This document shows, in pieces, positions 1 through 9,846 of a DNA stretch of 64,000 bases; position 1 is the first letter of the stretch; each line of letters opens with the position of its first letter. The position numbers and the translations under genes are program-made. The stretch spans positions 3,219,001 to 3,283,000 of the forward strand of contig NZ_CP019509.1 of NCBI RefSeq assembly GCF_002002905.1, written 5' to 3'. The notes below the pieces were generated by a model. The model was not told the DNA's origin. It searched no databases and saw nothing but the letters and a program-made list of their open reading frames with translations. The stretch is from Aquaspirillum sp. LM1 (GTDB lineage Bacteria; Pseudomonadota; Gammaproteobacteria; Burkholderiales; Aquaspirillaceae).

Positions 1-1
1 C

Positions 2-85
2 GAAGTGCGCGACAACCCGCGTGCGCGCAGCGCCATCATGCGGGTGGCCGAGCGCACCGAAGGCGAGTGGAAGGGGTTGGCGTGA
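2..85 (+). CDS. rsmH: 16S rRNA m4C1402 methyltransferase RsmH (MraW), C-terminal end only
   Basis: Only the last 27 codons are in the window. They read EVRDNPRARSAIMRV and end ...EWKGLA, which matches the conserved tail of RsmH, where an E-x-x-x-N-P-R-A-R-S-A-x-x-R-x-A-E motif precedes the stop. RsmH uses S-adenosylmethionine to methylate N4 of C1402 of 16S rRNA. Its position directly before ftsL is the usual start of the dcw cluster. The stop TGA overlaps the GTG start of ftsL (GTGA), indicating translational coupling. The 5' part of the gene, and mraZ if present, lie outside the window. Confidence 0.9.
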   Translation, partial: EVRDNPRARSAIMRVAERTEGEWKGLA

Positions 86-366
86 GACACCGCTTCAACA
101 CCGTGCTGCTGGTGGCACTGATTGTCTGCGCGCTGGGGGTCATTACCTCGCAGCATCTGGCACGCAAGCTGTACAGCGAGCTGGAAAAAGAACAGAAATT
201 CACCCATCAGCTGGAAGTGGAGTTTGGCAAGCTGCAGCTGGAACAAAGCACTTGGGCGGCGCACTCGCTGATTGAACGCGCCGCCACCGAACGTCTGTCG
301 ATGCACACCCCTGACCCGCGTGAAGTGCAGGTGGTGCAAGCTGGCGCTGCCAGCCGGAGTCGCTGA
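82..366 (+). CDS. ftsL: Cell division protein FtsL
   Basis: This is a small bitopic membrane protein of 94 residues, the usual size for FtsL. A short N-terminal cytoplasmic stretch is followed by one hydrophobic segment (about residues 6-24, TVLLVALIVCALGVI) and a periplasmic coiled-coil region rich in E, K and Q (about residues 30-70). FtsL forms a trimer with FtsB and FtsQ that activates the FtsW-FtsI septal synthase. The GTG at 82 was chosen because it overlaps the rsmH stop and has an AAGGGG ribosome site six bases upstream; an in-frame GTG at 67 is an alternative. It lies two bases before ftsI. Confidence 0.88.
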   Translation: MRHRFNTVLLVALIVCALGVITSQHLARKLYSELEKEQKFTHQLEVEFGKLQLEQSTWAAHSLIERAATERLSMHTPDPREVQVVQAGAASRSR

Positions 367-368
367 TC

Positions 369-2114
369 ATGGCCATTGTTGGAGCCACCCGCCACGCCCC
401 TCGCCCCAGCCCAAGCGTGCGCCTGCCACCCGTGCGCATGCGCTGGGTGGGCCTGGGTCTGGGCCTGTTGTTTGTTGCCTTGCTGGGGCGGGCGGTGTAC
501 CTGCAACTGGTAAAACAGGATTTCCTGCAAAGCCAGGGGGCCGCGCGCTACAGCCGGGCGATTGAACTGGAAGCCAACCGGGGGGTGATTGCCGACCGCA
601 ATGGCGAACCGCTGGCAATTTCCACCCCGGTGCAGTCTATCTGGGCCAGCCCGGCGGATATGGAGCCGGTGCCGGCAGACAAGATCAACCAGTTGGCCCG
701 GCTGCTGGAAATGGACCCGGCAGAAGTGTCGCGCAAGCTGTCGGACAAGCGCCGCGAATTTTTGTACATCAAGCGCCAGATCAGCCCCGACCTGGCTGAT
801 GCGGTGATGAAGCTGGGCATTCCCGGCATTGCCAAGCAGCAGGAGTTCCGCCGCTTTTACCCAGACGGTGAAATGACCGCGCATGTGGTTGGCGTCACCG
901 GGGTGGATGGCCGTGGCCAGGAAGGCCTGGAGCTGGCCAAGGAAAAAATGCTGGCCGGCAAGCCGGGCCGCCGCCATGTGATCAAGGACCGGCGCGGCCA
1001 TATCATCGAAGACATTGCCGCCATCGAACGTCCGCGCGATGGCCAGACCCTGTCGCTGTCGATCGACCGCAAGATCCAGTATCTGGCGTTTCGCGAGCTG
1101 AAAGCGGCGGTGGAAACCTTCAAGGCCAAGGCCGGCGGCGTGGTGGTGCTGGATGCCCACACGGGCGAAGTGCTGGCGCTGGCCAATCTGCCCTCGTTCA
1201 ACCCGAACAACCGCCAGCGGCTGGATCCGGCGATGAAGCGCAACCGGGCGCTGACCGACCTGTTTGAACCCGGCTCCACCCTCAAGCCATTCACCGTGGC
1301 CAAGGCGCTGGACGATGGCGTGGTGCGCACCGAGCAGATGTTCAATACCGAGAGCTACAGCATCGGCCCGGCGCGCATCAAGGACTCGCACAGCCACCCG
1401 CAACTGGCGGTATGGGAAATCATCCAGAAATCCAGCAACGTCGGCTCGTCCAAAATTGCCCTGATGCTGCCGCCGCAAACCCTGTGGCAGCTGTTTGACG
1501 ATGTCGGCTTTGGCCGCGTGCCACAAACCGGCTTCCCTGGTGAAGCCACTGGTCGCGTGCGTCCGTATAAAACCTGGAAACCGATTGAACAGGCCACCAT
1601 GAGCTACGGCCACGGCATTTCGCTCAGCCTGATGCAGTTGGCCCGTGCCTACACCATTTTCACCAACGATGGCGTGCTGATGCCGGTAAGCTTTTTCCGG
1701 CTGGATCAGGCCATGCCCGGCAAGCCGGTGCTCAAGCCAGACACTGCGCGCAAGATGCGCGACATGCTGATGACGGTCACCCAGCCAGGCGGCACCGCGC
1801 CGCGCGCCCAGGTGCTGGGCTTCAACGTGGGCGGCAAGACCGGCACCGCGCACAAGCAGGAAGGCCGTGGCTACGCCGCCAGCAAGTATATTTCCTCGTT
1901 TGTTGGCTTTGCCCCGGCCACCCGCCCCCGGCTGATTGTGGCGGTGATGATTGACGAGCCGCAGGGCCAGTACTACGGCGGCACGGTGGCCGGCCCGGTG
2001 TTCAGCAATGTGATGGCCGGCAGCCTGCGCATTCTGGGCGTCGAGCCTGACGCACCAACCAATAACACCCTGATTCCGCTGGACAATATTCCAGAAGTGC
2101 GGGAAGAGACATGA
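369..2114 (+). CDS. ftsI: Peptidoglycan transpeptidase FtsI (PBP3)
   Basis: This is a class B penicillin-binding protein of 581 residues that crosslinks septal peptidoglycan with FtsW. A transmembrane anchor lies at about residues 24-46 (VGLGLGLLFVALLGRAVYL). The PBP dimerisation region follows (RGVIADRNGEPLA near residue 75). The transpeptidase domain carries the three active-site motifs: S-T-L-K (in EPGSTLKPF, about residue 300), S-S-N (about residue 355) and K-T-G-T (about residue 490). The arrangement and length match FtsI of Gram-negative bacteria. The ATG is preceded by GGAG, and the 3' end overlaps murE by four bases (ATGA). It belongs to the dcw operon. Confidence 0.96.
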   Translation: MAIVGATRHAPRPSPSVRLPPVRMRWVGLGLGLLFVALLGRAVYLQLVKQDFLQSQGAARYSRAIELEANRGVIADRNGEPLAISTPVQSIWASPADMEPVPADKINQLARLLEMDPAEVSRKLSDKRREFLYIKRQISPDLADAVMKLGIPGIAKQQEFRRFYPDGEMTAHVVGVTGVDGRGQEGLELAKEKMLAGKPGRRHVIKDRRGHIIEDIAAIERPRDGQTLSLSIDRKIQYLAFRELKAAVETFKAKAGGVVVLDAHTGEVLALANLPSFNPNNRQRLDPAMKRNRALTDLFEPGSTLKPFTVAKALDDGVVRTEQMFNTESYSIGPARIKDSHSHPQLAVWEIIQKSSNVGSSKIALMLPPQTLWQLFDDVGFGRVPQTGFPGEATGRVRPYKTWKPIEQATMSYGHGISLSLMQLARAYTIFTNDGVLMPVSFFRLDQAMPGKPVLKPDTARKMRDMLMTVTQPGGTAPRAQVLGFNVGGKTGTAHKQEGRGYAASKYISSFVGFAPATRPRLIVAVMIDEPQGQYYGGTVAGPVFSNVMAGSLRILGVEPDAPTNNTLIPLDNIPEVREET

Positions 2115-3595
2115 ACAGCCTGATGACCCCTTTATCCGACTGGGACGCGGGCGTGCTTGAGCGTTTGCCCACGCCGCTGCGCCGGGTGGAGTCCGACAGC
2201 CGCCGGGTGTTGCCCGGAGATGTGTTCCTGGCCTTTCGCGGCGAATACGCCGATGGCCGCGACTATATCGCCAGCGCGCTGGCGCGTGGCGCGGCGGCGG
2301 TATTGTGGGACCCGGCAGAGGGGTTTGCCTGGCCGGCGCAGTGGGCGGCCACCCCGAATCTGGCCGTCCCCGAGCTGCGTCAGCGTGCCGGGATGGTGGC
2401 CAGCCAGGTGCTGGGCCACCCCAGCCGCGCCATGCTGATGGTGGGCATTACCGGCACCAACGGCAAAACCTCGATTTCGCACTGGCTGGCGCAAGCCTGG
2501 ACCCTGCTCGGGCGCAAAACGGCGTTGATTGGCACAGTGGGCAATGGGTTTGTTGGCGAACTCAGCGACACCACCCACACCACGCCCGACCCGGTCACTG
2601 TGCAGCACCGGCTGGCCGACTACCTGCGCCAGCAGGCGCAAGTGGTGGCGATGGAAGTATCCAGCCATGGGCTGGACCAGTTTCGTGTCAATGGCGTCGC
2701 GTTCACCACCGCAGTGTTTACCAATCTGACCCGCGATCACCTGGACTACCACGGTGACATGGACGCCTACGGGGCCAGCAAGGCGCGGCTGTTTCACTGG
2801 GATGGCCTGCGCCACGCGGTGATCAATATCGACGACGCCTTTGGCCAGACCCTGGCCGCCGGCATCGACCGTCAGCGCACCAAGGTCTACACCTACGGCC
2901 TGACCGGCGGCGACATTACCGTCACCCGGCTGGACGCCTCGCTGGCCGGCCTGCACCTGGATGTGCGCACACCGTGGGGCGATGGCCATATCGACACCCC
3001 GCTGCTGGGCCGTTTCAACGCCGCCAATCTGCTGGCCTGCCTGGGTGCGCTATGCGCCAATGGCGTGGCACTGGCCGACGCCTGCCGGGTGCTTGGCCAG
3101 ATTCTGCCGGCGCGCGGACGCATGCAGCACAGCGGCGGCCACCGTGAACCGCTGGTGGTGATCGACTACGCCCACACGCCAGATGCCCTGGACAAGGCGC
3201 TGGCCACCCTGGCCGAGATTCGTCCCGCCGGCGGCAAGCTGTATTGCGTATTTGGCTGCGGCGGCGACCGCGACCCCGGCAAGCGGCCACAAATGGGGGC
3301 CATTGCCCAGGCCCGCGCCGACGTGGCCGTGGTGACCAGCGACAACCCGCGCAGCGAAGCGCCAGACGCCATCATCGCCGACATTCTGGCCGGCATGTCC
3401 GCACCGGGCCATGTTGACCCCGATCGCGCCGCCGCCATTCACTGGGCCATTGCCCAGGCGCAGCGGGGCGATGTGGTGCTGATTGCCGGCAAGGGCCATG
3501 AGGAATACCAGGACATTGCCGGGGTGAAACACCCGTTTTCTGATTTTCAGGTGGCAGAAGCCGCCCTGGCGCGCTGGAGCCCCGCCCATGACTGA
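2111..3595 (+). CDS. murE: UDP-MurNAc-L-Ala-D-Glu:meso-diaminopimelate ligase MurE
   Basis: MurE adds the third amino acid of the peptidoglycan stem peptide in the cytoplasm, using ATP. The 494-residue protein has the N-terminal UDP-binding Mur domain (VESDSRRVLPGDVFLAFRG), the ATP loop GITGTNGKTS at about residue 114, and the central ligase domain. The C-terminal domain carries DNPRSE (about residue 413), the motif that recognises meso-diaminopimelate, so the enzyme is DAP-type rather than lysine-type. The start overlaps the ftsI stop and the end overlaps murF by eight bases, showing tight coupling. Confidence 0.96.
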   Translation: MNSLMTPLSDWDAGVLERLPTPLRRVESDSRRVLPGDVFLAFRGEYADGRDYIASALARGAAAVLWDPAEGFAWPAQWAATPNLAVPELRQRAGMVASQVLGHPSRAMLMVGITGTNGKTSISHWLAQAWTLLGRKTALIGTVGNGFVGELSDTTHTTPDPVTVQHRLADYLRQQAQVVAMEVSSHGLDQFRVNGVAFTTAVFTNLTRDHLDYHGDMDAYGASKARLFHWDGLRHAVINIDDAFGQTLAAGIDRQRTKVYTYGLTGGDITVTRLDASLAGLHLDVRTPWGDGHIDTPLLGRFNAANLLACLGALCANGVALADACRVLGQILPARGRMQHSGGHREPLVVIDYAHTPDALDKALATLAEIRPAGGKLYCVFGCGGDRDPGKRPQMGAIAQARADVAVVTSDNPRSEAPDAIIADILAGMSAPGHVDPDRAAAIHWAIAQAQRGDVVLIAGKGHEEYQDIAGVKHPFSDFQVAEAALARWSPAHD

Positions 3596-4973
3596 ACGCA
3601 TGCTGACCACTCACGCCGCCGCGCTGGCGATTGGCGGCCAGGCCGATGGTGCCGACGTTGCCTTTGCCCGTGTCACCACCGACAGCCGCGCCATCCAGCC
3701 TGGCGACCTGTTTGTTGCCCTCAAGGGCGAGCGTTTTGACGCGCAGGATTTTGTGGCGGATGCCCTGGCCGCTGGCGCAGCCGCTGCGCTGGTGCGCACG
3801 GATTTTCCTGAACTGCCCGGTGCCAGCCTGATCCGGGTGGACGACACCCTGGCGGCGCTGGGCCGGCTGGCCGCGCACTGGCGCACGGTGGGGTTTGCCG
3901 GGCGCATGGCCGGCATTACCGGCAGCAGCGGCAAAACCAGCGTCAAGGAAATGCTGCGCGCCATTCTGGCCGCGCAAGTGGGCGACGATGCGGTGCTGGC
4001 CACTGCCGGCAATCTGAACAACGACATCGGCGTGCCGCTGACTCTGCTGCGCCTGCGGCCACAGCATCAGTTTGCCGTGATTGAAATGGGCATGAACCAC
4101 AGCGGTGAAATCCGCTATCTGGCCGATCTGGCCCGCCCGGACGTGGTGGCCATCAACAACGCCCAGCGCGCCCATGCGGGCCACTTTGCTTCGGTAGAAG
4201 CCATTGCCCGCGCCAAAGGCGAGCTGTTTGAACAATTGCCCGCCGGCGTGACCGCCTGCATCAATCTGGACGATGCCCATGCCGGCCTGTGGCAACAGCT
4301 GGCGGGCCATGCGCCGCAGCTGGGCTTTGGCTGGCAGCGCGGCGAAGTGCAGGTGGCGGCCTGTACGCTGGCAGCGGCCCACACCGCGCTGACCTTGCGC
4401 ACGCCACAGGGCGAAGTGCATACCCGGTTGCAGGTGCCCGGCGAACACACCGTGCGCAATGCGCTGACCGCCACCAGCCTGGCACTGGCGCTGGGCGTGC
4501 CGCTGACGGCGATTGCCGCCGGGCTGGCGGCGTTTGCCGGGGTGGCCGGACGTCTGCAACGCCGACAGCGCGCCGACGGCGTGGTGATTCTGGACGACAC
4601 CTACAACGCCAACCCCGACTCCATGCGTGCGGCACTGCGCGTGCTGGCATCCCAGCCGGGTGCGCGCCACGCCGTACTGGGCGACATTGGCGAGCTGGGC
4701 GATGGCGGCGCGGCCATGCACGCCGAGGTGGGCGCATACGCCCGCGAGCTGGGTATCGACAGCCTACATGGTCTGGGCGAACTCAGCGCCCACACCGTGG
4801 CGGCCTTTGGCCCGGCAGGCCGGCATTACCCCGATCTGGACGCGCTGGTCGATGGCGTTCAGCGCACGGTCAATGCGCCGGCCAGCGTGCTGGTCAAGGG
4901 CTCGCGCTTCATGCGCATGGAACGGGTGGTGGCACGCTTGCTGCCCGAGGCCACACCATCCGGCGGACACTGA
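3588..4973 (+). CDS. murF: UDP-MurNAc-tripeptide:D-Ala-D-Ala ligase MurF
   Basis: MurF attaches D-alanyl-D-alanine to the UDP-MurNAc tripeptide, the last cytoplasmic ligation before the lipid step. The 461-residue product has the N-terminal Mur ligase fold ([19 protein letters not shown]), the ATP-binding loop [15 protein letters not shown] at about residue 110, and the central-domain motif [11 protein letters not shown] (about residue 335), which is characteristic of MurF. It begins inside the 3' end of murE. A gap of 58 bases with its own ribosome site separates it from mraY. Confidence 0.95.
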   Translation: MTERMLTTHAAALAIGGQADGADVAFARVTTDSRAIQPGDLFVALKGERFDAQDFVADALAAGAAAALVRTDFPELPGASLIRVDDTLAALGRLAAHWRTVGFAGRMAGITGSSGKTSVKEMLRAILAAQVGDDAVLATAGNLNNDIGVPLTLLRLRPQHQFAVIEMGMNHSGEIRYLADLARPDVVAINNAQRAHAGHFASVEAIARAKGELFEQLPAGVTACINLDDAHAGLWQQLAGHAPQLGFGWQRGEVQVAACTLAAAHTALTLRTPQGEVHTRLQVPGEHTVRNALTATSLALALGVPLTAIAAGLAAFAGVAGRLQRRQRADGVVILDDTYNANPDSMRAALRVLASQPGARHAVLGDIGELGDGGAAMHAEVGAYARELGIDSLHGLGELSAHTVAAFGPAGRHYPDLDALVDGVQRTVNAPASVLVKGSRFMRMERVVARLLPEATPSGGH

Positions 4974-5031
4974 GCCCCAGACAAGACCCCTGCAACTTTC
5001 ATCCCCCAACCCGAAACAAGGGAGCAACAAC

Positions 5032-6117
5032 GTGTTACTGCTGCTGGCCAACTGGCTGAGCGACCATATCCGCGCCTTCAGCGTGGTGAACTACATCACC
5101 CTGCGCGCGGTGCTGGCCACCCTGACCTCGCTGGCCATTGGCCTGCAGTTGGGGCCATGGGTGATTCGCAAACTGACCGAACTGAAAGTGGGCCAGGCTG
5201 TCCGCGACGACGGCCCGCAAACCCATCTGATCAAGGCGGGCACGCCCACCATGGGCGGCACGCTGATTCTGCTGTCGATTGGCCTGACCACGCTGCTGTG
5301 GGCCGACCTGAGCAACCGGTTTGTCTGGCTGCTGCTGGCAGTAACCTGCGGCACCGGGCTGATTGGCTTTGTCGATGACTACCGCAAGGTGGTGTACAAA
5401 AACCCGAAAGGCCTGTCGGCACGCGGCAAGATGTTCTGGCAATCGGCGATTGCCATCAGCGCCGGGGTGTTTCTGTCTGGCACCGCCCACCTGCCGGCGT
5501 CTACCGAATTCATTGTGCCGTTCTTCAAGAACGTGGTGTACCCGTTTGGGGCCATTGGCTTTTGCGTACTCACCTACTTTGTGATTGTCGGCACCTCCAA
5601 TGCGGTCAACCTGACCGACGGCCTGGACGGGCTGGCGGCGCTGCCGGTGGTGCTGGTCAGCGCGGCGCTGGCAGTGTTTGCCTACGTGGCCGGCCATGCG
5701 GTGTTTGCCAAGTATCTGGGCTTGCCGCATATCCCCGGTGCGCATGAGGTGGTGGTGTTCTGCGCCGCCATGTGCGGGGCCTGCCTGGCCTTCCTATGGT
5801 TCAACGCCTATCCGGCCCAGGTGTTCATGGGTGACGTGGGCGCGCTGGCGCTGGGGGCCGGGCTGGGTACGGTGGCAGTGATTGTCCGTCAGGAAATCGT
5901 GCTGTTCATCATGGGCGGGGTGTTTGTGATGGAGGCGCTGTCAGTGATGATTCAGGTCGGCAGCTTCAAGCTGACCGGCAAGCGGGTGTTCCGCATGGCT
6001 CCGCTGCATCACCACTACGAATTGAAGGGCTGGAAGGAAACCCAGGTGGTGGTGCGCTTCTGGATTATCACCATGATGCTGGTGCTGGCCGGGCTTTCCA
6101 CCCTGAAACTGCGATAA
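5032..6117 (+). CDS. mraY: Phospho-N-acetylmuramoyl-pentapeptide transferase MraY
   Basis: MraY transfers phospho-MurNAc-pentapeptide to undecaprenyl phosphate, making lipid I at the inner membrane. The 361-residue protein has about ten hydrophobic segments and the family motifs GTPTMGG (about residue 73), FVDDYRK (about residue 114), the [13 protein letters not shown] loop (about residue 188) and [12 protein letters not shown] near the C-terminus. An open frame extends far upstream inside murF, but GTG 5032 is the right start: it has an AAGGGAG ribosome site and gives the standard N-terminus [11 protein letters not shown]. It is followed six bases later by murD. Confidence 0.95.
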   Translation: MLLLLANWLSDHIRAFSVVNYITLRAVLATLTSLAIGLQLGPWVIRKLTELKVGQAVRDDGPQTHLIKAGTPTMGGTLILLSIGLTTLLWADLSNRFVWLLLAVTCGTGLIGFVDDYRKVVYKNPKGLSARGKMFWQSAIAISAGVFLSGTAHLPASTEFIVPFFKNVVYPFGAIGFCVLTYFVIVGTSNAVNLTDGLDGLAALPVVLVSAALAVFAYVAGHAVFAKYLGLPHIPGAHEVVVFCAAMCGACLAFLWFNAYPAQVFMGDVGALALGAGLGTVAVIVRQEIVLFIMGGVFVMEALSVMIQVGSFKLTGKRVFRMAPLHHHYELKGWKETQVVVRFWIITMMLVLAGLSTLKLR

Positions 6118-6123
6118 GAGATA

Positions 6124-7500
6124 ATGGCGATGATCGACTTGCACGGACTCACGGTAGGGGTGGTTGGACTGGGCGACAGCGGTCTGTCGGCAGCGCGCTG
6201 GCTGGCCCGGCGCGGGGTGCGCCTGGTGGTGGCCGACAGCCGCGCCACACCGCCGCATCAGGCCGAACTGGCGGGCCATGCGCCGGAGGCCGAACTGCGC
6301 TGTGGCCCGTTTCACGCCAGCAGCTTTGCCGGCTGCGACCTGCTGGTGGTCAGCCCTGGTGTGCCGCTGGCCACCGCGCAGATTGTGGCGTTTGCCCAGG
6401 CCGGCGGCCAGGTGATTGGCGATGTCGAGCTGTTTGCCCAGGCGCTGGCCGGCCAGCTCAGCCGGGTGATTGCCATCACCGGCTCGAATGGCAAGACCAC
6501 CGTCACCTCGCTGGTGGGCCATCTGTGCCAGCAGGCCGGGCTGAACACCGTGGTGGCCGGCAATATCGGCCTGCCAGTGCTGGATGCGCTGTGTGATATC
6601 GAGGACAGCGGCATCTGGCCGGAGGTGTTTGTGCTGGAGCTGTCCAGCTTTCAGCTGGAAGGCGTGCGCAGCCTGCGTGCCGACGCCGCCACCGTGCTGA
6701 ATATCTCGGAAGATCACCTCGACCGTTATCAGGATTTACTGGATTACGCCCACAGCAAAACTGCCATTTTTGCTGGCGATGGCGTGCAGGTAATCAATCA
6801 GGACGATGTGTTCTGCCGCGCCATGGTTCGTCCTGGCCGGGCCGTGCGCCGCTTCAGCCTGACCCAGCCGGCGCAGTATGGCCTGTGCCGCGACGGCCAG
6901 AGCATTGCCCTGGCGGTGGACGGCGAGCCGGTGCTGGACGTTGCCCACATGCAGCTCACCGGCCTGCACAATGCAGCCAATGCGCTGGCCGCGCTGGCGC
7001 TGTGCGAGGCCATCGGCCTGGATCGCGCCAGCCTGCTGGCCGGGCTGTGCTGCTTCAAGGGGCTGGCGCACCGGGTGGAGCATGTGCTGCAACTGAACGG
7101 GGTGGATTTTTACGACGACTCCAAAGGCACCAATGTGGGGGCCACCGAAGCGGCACTGAACGGCATGAGCCGTCCGGTGGTGCTGATTGCCGGTGGCGAT
7201 GGCAAGGGTCAGGATTTCACCCCGCTGGCGGCGGCGGTGGCGCGCATTGCCCGCGCGGTGCTGCTGATTGGCCGCGACGCCGAGCGCATCGAAGCCGCGC
7301 TGGCAGAGGTGAGCGTGCCGGTGCACCGGGCCGATACCCTGGAAGACGCCACCCGCCAGGCGTATCAGGCCGCCCAGCCGGGCGATGTGGTGCTGCTGTC
7401 GCCGGCCTGTGCCAGCCTGGACATGTTCCGCAACTATGCCCACCGCGCCGAGGTGTTTATCGCCAGCGCCCGGCAACTGGCTGACGAGGCCCGCCCGTGA
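6124..7500 (+). CDS. murD: UDP-MurNAc-L-alanine:D-glutamate ligase MurD
   Basis: MurD adds D-glutamate to UDP-MurNAc-L-alanine. The protein of about 458 residues starts with a Rossmann-like UDP-binding domain ([17 protein letters not shown]), then the ATP loop [12 protein letters not shown] at about residue 120. The central signatures LELSSFQLE and [10 protein letters not shown] follow, and the C-terminal domain contains [15 protein letters not shown] and [10 protein letters not shown], all typical of MurD. Two ATGs lie six bases apart: 6124, and 6130, which has better spacing from the AAGAGA site. The 3' end overlaps the ftsW start in a GTGA arrangement. Confidence 0.95.
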   Translation: MAMIDLHGLTVGVVGLGDSGLSAARWLARRGVRLVVADSRATPPHQAELAGHAPEAELRCGPFHASSFAGCDLLVVSPGVPLATAQIVAFAQAGGQVIGDVELFAQALAGQLSRVIAITGSNGKTTVTSLVGHLCQQAGLNTVVAGNIGLPVLDALCDIEDSGIWPEVFVLELSSFQLEGVRSLRADAATVLNISEDHLDRYQDLLDYAHSKTAIFAGDGVQVINQDDVFCRAMVRPGRAVRRFSLTQPAQYGLCRDGQSIALAVDGEPVLDVAHMQLTGLHNAANALAALALCEAIGLDRASLLAGLCCFKGLAHRVEHVLQLNGVDFYDDSKGTNVGATEAALNGMSRPVVLIAGGDGKGQDFTPLAAAVARIARAVLLIGRDAERIEAALAEVSVPVHRADTLEDATRQAYQAAQPGDVVLLSPACASLDMFRNYAHRAEVFIASARQLADEARP

Positions 7501-8675
7501 AATTTGCCAGCCTGATCCGGCCAACCCCCTCCGACCGCTCCCCCACCCCGCTGACTGCCCACGATGACGGGCTGATCTGGGCGATTGCCCTGTTGCTGTC
7601 GGTTGGCTTTGTCATGGTGTATTCAGCATCGATTGCCTACGCCGAGGCCGACCCGGATACCCATAACCGCTATTTTTATCTGATTCGCCATGGCGTGTAT
7701 CTGACCATCTCGCTGATTGTCAGCTGGATTGTGTTTCATATTCCCAGCCGGATCTGGCAGGAAAAAGCGCCATATCTGTTTGTGGGCGCGTTTATTCTGC
7801 TGATTCTGGTGCTGGTGCCGGGTATCGGCAAGGTGGTGAACGGTTCGCGGCGCTGGATCAATCTGGTGGTGCTGAATTTGCAGCCCTCCGAGCTGATGAA
7901 GCTGGCGGTGGTGCTCTATGCAGCCAATTACACCGTGCGCAAGGCCGACTGGATGCACAGCTTCAGCAAGGGCTTTCTGCCCATGGCAGTGGCGGTGATT
8001 GCCTCCGGGGCGCTGCTGCTGCTGGAGCCAGACTTTGGCGCGTTCACCGTGATTGCCGCCATTGCCATGGGCACGCTGTTTCTGGGCGGCATCAATGGAC
8101 GGATTTTTGCCGCGCTGAGCGTGGTCAGCCTGGGGGCGTTTGTGGTGCTGATCATCAGTTCGCCCTATCGCCTGCAACGGGTGACCGGCTTTATGGACCC
8201 GTGGCAGGATCCCTACGGCAAGGGCTACCAGCTGTCGCATTCGCTGATTGCCTTTGGCCGTGGCGAATGGCTGGGCGTGGGCCTGGGCGGCAGTGTGGAA
8301 AAACTGTTTTACCTGCCGGAAGCGCACACCGATTTTCTGATGGCGGTGATTGCCGAGGAATGCGGCTTTATCGGTATTGTGGCAGTGGTTGGGCTGTTTG
8401 CCTATGTGGTGCGCCGGGCGTTCATGATTGGCGTGGAAGCGCGCAAGCAGGAGCGTTATTTTCAGTCGCTGGTGGCGCAGGGGGTGGGCATCTGGCTGGC
8501 AGTGCAGTCGTTCATCAATATTGGCGTGAACATGGGCCTGCTGCCCACCAAGGGCCTGACCCTGCCGCTGCTGTCGTATGGTGGCAGCGCGCTGCTGGCC
8601 AACTGTTCGGCGCTGGCCATCGTGCTGCGCATTGACTGGGAAAACCGCCAGACCCTGCGCGGCTACAAGGTATAG
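7497..8675 (+). CDS. ftsW: SEDS peptidoglycan glycosyltransferase FtsW
   Basis: FtsW is the polytopic SEDS glycosyltransferase that polymerises septal glycan from lipid II together with FtsI. The 392-residue protein shows about ten membrane segments after a cytoplasmic N-terminus (first segment near residues 24-42). Conserved SEDS motifs are visible: [44 protein letters not shown] and the C-terminal [15 protein letters not shown] 7497 overlaps the murD stop. The codon after the stop is followed five bases later by murG. Confidence 0.95.
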   Translation: MKFASLIRPTPSDRSPTPLTAHDDGLIWAIALLLSVGFVMVYSASIAYAEADPDTHNRYFYLIRHGVYLTISLIVSWIVFHIPSRIWQEKAPYLFVGAFILLILVLVPGIGKVVNGSRRWINLVVLNLQPSELMKLAVVLYAANYTVRKADWMHSFSKGFLPMAVAVIASGALLLLEPDFGAFTVIAAIAMGTLFLGGINGRIFAALSVVSLGAFVVLIISSPYRLQRVTGFMDPWQDPYGKGYQLSHSLIAFGRGEWLGVGLGGSVEKLFYLPEAHTDFLMAVIAEECGFIGIVAVVGLFAYVVRRAFMIGVEARKQERYFQSLVAQGVGIWLAVQSFINIGVNMGLLPTKGLTLPLLSYGGSALLANCSALAIVLRIDWENRQTLRGYKV

Positions 8676-8679
8676 ATTC

Positions 8680-9747
8680 ATGGCAAAACGCACGGCATTG
8701 ATCATGACTGGCGGCACTGGCGGGCATATTTTCCCGGCGCTGGCGGTGGCGGACGAACTCAAGTCCAGAGGCTGGACCCTGGTGTTTCTCGGCGCGGAAG
8801 GCGGCATGGAAACCCAGTTGGTGCCGCAGCACGGCTATCTGCTGGAAACCCTGCCAATGCGCGGCATGCGCGGCAATGGCCTGCGCCGCTGGCTGTCGCT
8901 GCCATGGATGCTGCTGCGCGCACTGGGTGGCGCGGCCAGTGTGATTTTTCGTCATCGGCCCGATGTGTCGGTGGGGTTTGGCGGCTACACCGGCTTTCCT
9001 GGCGGGGTGATGACCCGGCTGCTGTTCAAGCCACTGGTGATTCATGAGCAAAATTCTGTGGCTGGGCTGACCAACCGCGTGTTGTCGCGGCTGGCCTCGC
9101 GCACCCTGTACGCATTTCCGTCGGCGTTTCCCGGCGGCGATGGCCTGGTGGGTAACCCGGTGCGGGCGGCAATTGCCGCCGTGCCCGCGCCAGATGTCCG
9201 TTTTGCCGGTCGCCAGGGGCCGCTGCGCCTGCTGGTGGTGGGCGGCAGCCTGGGGGCCAAGGCGCTGAACGACACTCTGCCGGCGGCACTGGCCCGCCTG
9301 CCAGCGGCGCAACGGCCCCTGGTGGTGCATCAGGCCGGTGCCAAGGCCATTGACGCGCTGAAGGCCGCGTACGCCGACGCCGGCGTGGCGGCAGATTGCC
9401 GCAGTTTCATTGATGACATGGCCAGCGAATACGCACAGGCAGACCTGGTGATCTGCCGCGCTGGCGCGCTGACCGTGGCTGAACTGGCCGCCGTGGGCGT
9501 GGGCAGCGTGCTGGTGCCCTACCCACATGCGGTGGACGACCATCAGACCGGCAATGCCCGCTATCTGGCCGACGCCGGCGCAGCGCGGCTGTGGCCGCAA
9601 TCCAGCCTGGACGCCGAAGCGCTGGCCAGCTGGCTGGCGCAACTGGACCGGGCGCAGTGCCTGAACATGGCGCACGCTGCGCGCAAGATGGCGCTGACCG
9701 GTGCCGCCAGCCAGGTGGCTGACGCCTGCGTGGCGTTATCGGAATAA
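8680..9747 (+). CDS. murG: Lipid II synthase MurG (GlcNAc transferase)
   Basis: MurG adds GlcNAc from UDP-GlcNAc to lipid I on the inner face of the membrane, producing lipid II. The 355-residue protein has the GT-B fold signatures: an N-terminal glycine loop MTGGTGGHIFPAL (about residue 8), VGFGGYTGFPGG (about residue 95), HEQNSVAGLTNR (about residue 123), and in the C-terminal domain GGSLGAKALN and the donor-site region CRAGALTVAEL. The frame is open upstream inside ftsW, but ATG 8680, just after the ftsW stop, gives the family N-terminus. About 100 bases without a gene separate it from murC. Confidence 0.95.
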   Translation: MAKRTALIMTGGTGGHIFPALAVADELKSRGWTLVFLGAEGGMETQLVPQHGYLLETLPMRGMRGNGLRRWLSLPWMLLRALGGAASVIFRHRPDVSVGFGGYTGFPGGVMTRLLFKPLVIHEQNSVAGLTNRVLSRLASRTLYAFPSAFPGGDGLVGNPVRAAIAAVPAPDVRFAGRQGPLRLLVVGGSLGAKALNDTLPAALARLPAAQRPLVVHQAGAKAIDALKAAYADAGVAADCRSFIDDMASEYAQADLVICRAGALTVAELAAVGVGSVLVPYPHAVDDHQTGNARYLADAGAARLWPQSSLDAEALASWLAQLDRAQCLNMAHAARKMALTGAASQVADACVALSE

Positions 9748-9846
9748 GACAATGACAAACGGTGTACTGACAGGCCCGCTTTGCGGCACAATAGCAAACT
9801 TTTTGATGTTGCCCCCGAAATCCGGGCGACAGGAACGCACCAGGCG

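Noticed and set aside
207-1853. 548-codon open frame antisense to ftsL/ftsI
   Set aside because: Shadow of ftsI; composition (H, Q, A, R-rich) is typical of antisense frames in high-GC genes.
9748-9846. Possible internal promoter between murG and murC
   Set aside because: The best pair (CTGACA and CACAAT) has a 14-base spacer, too short to support a call.
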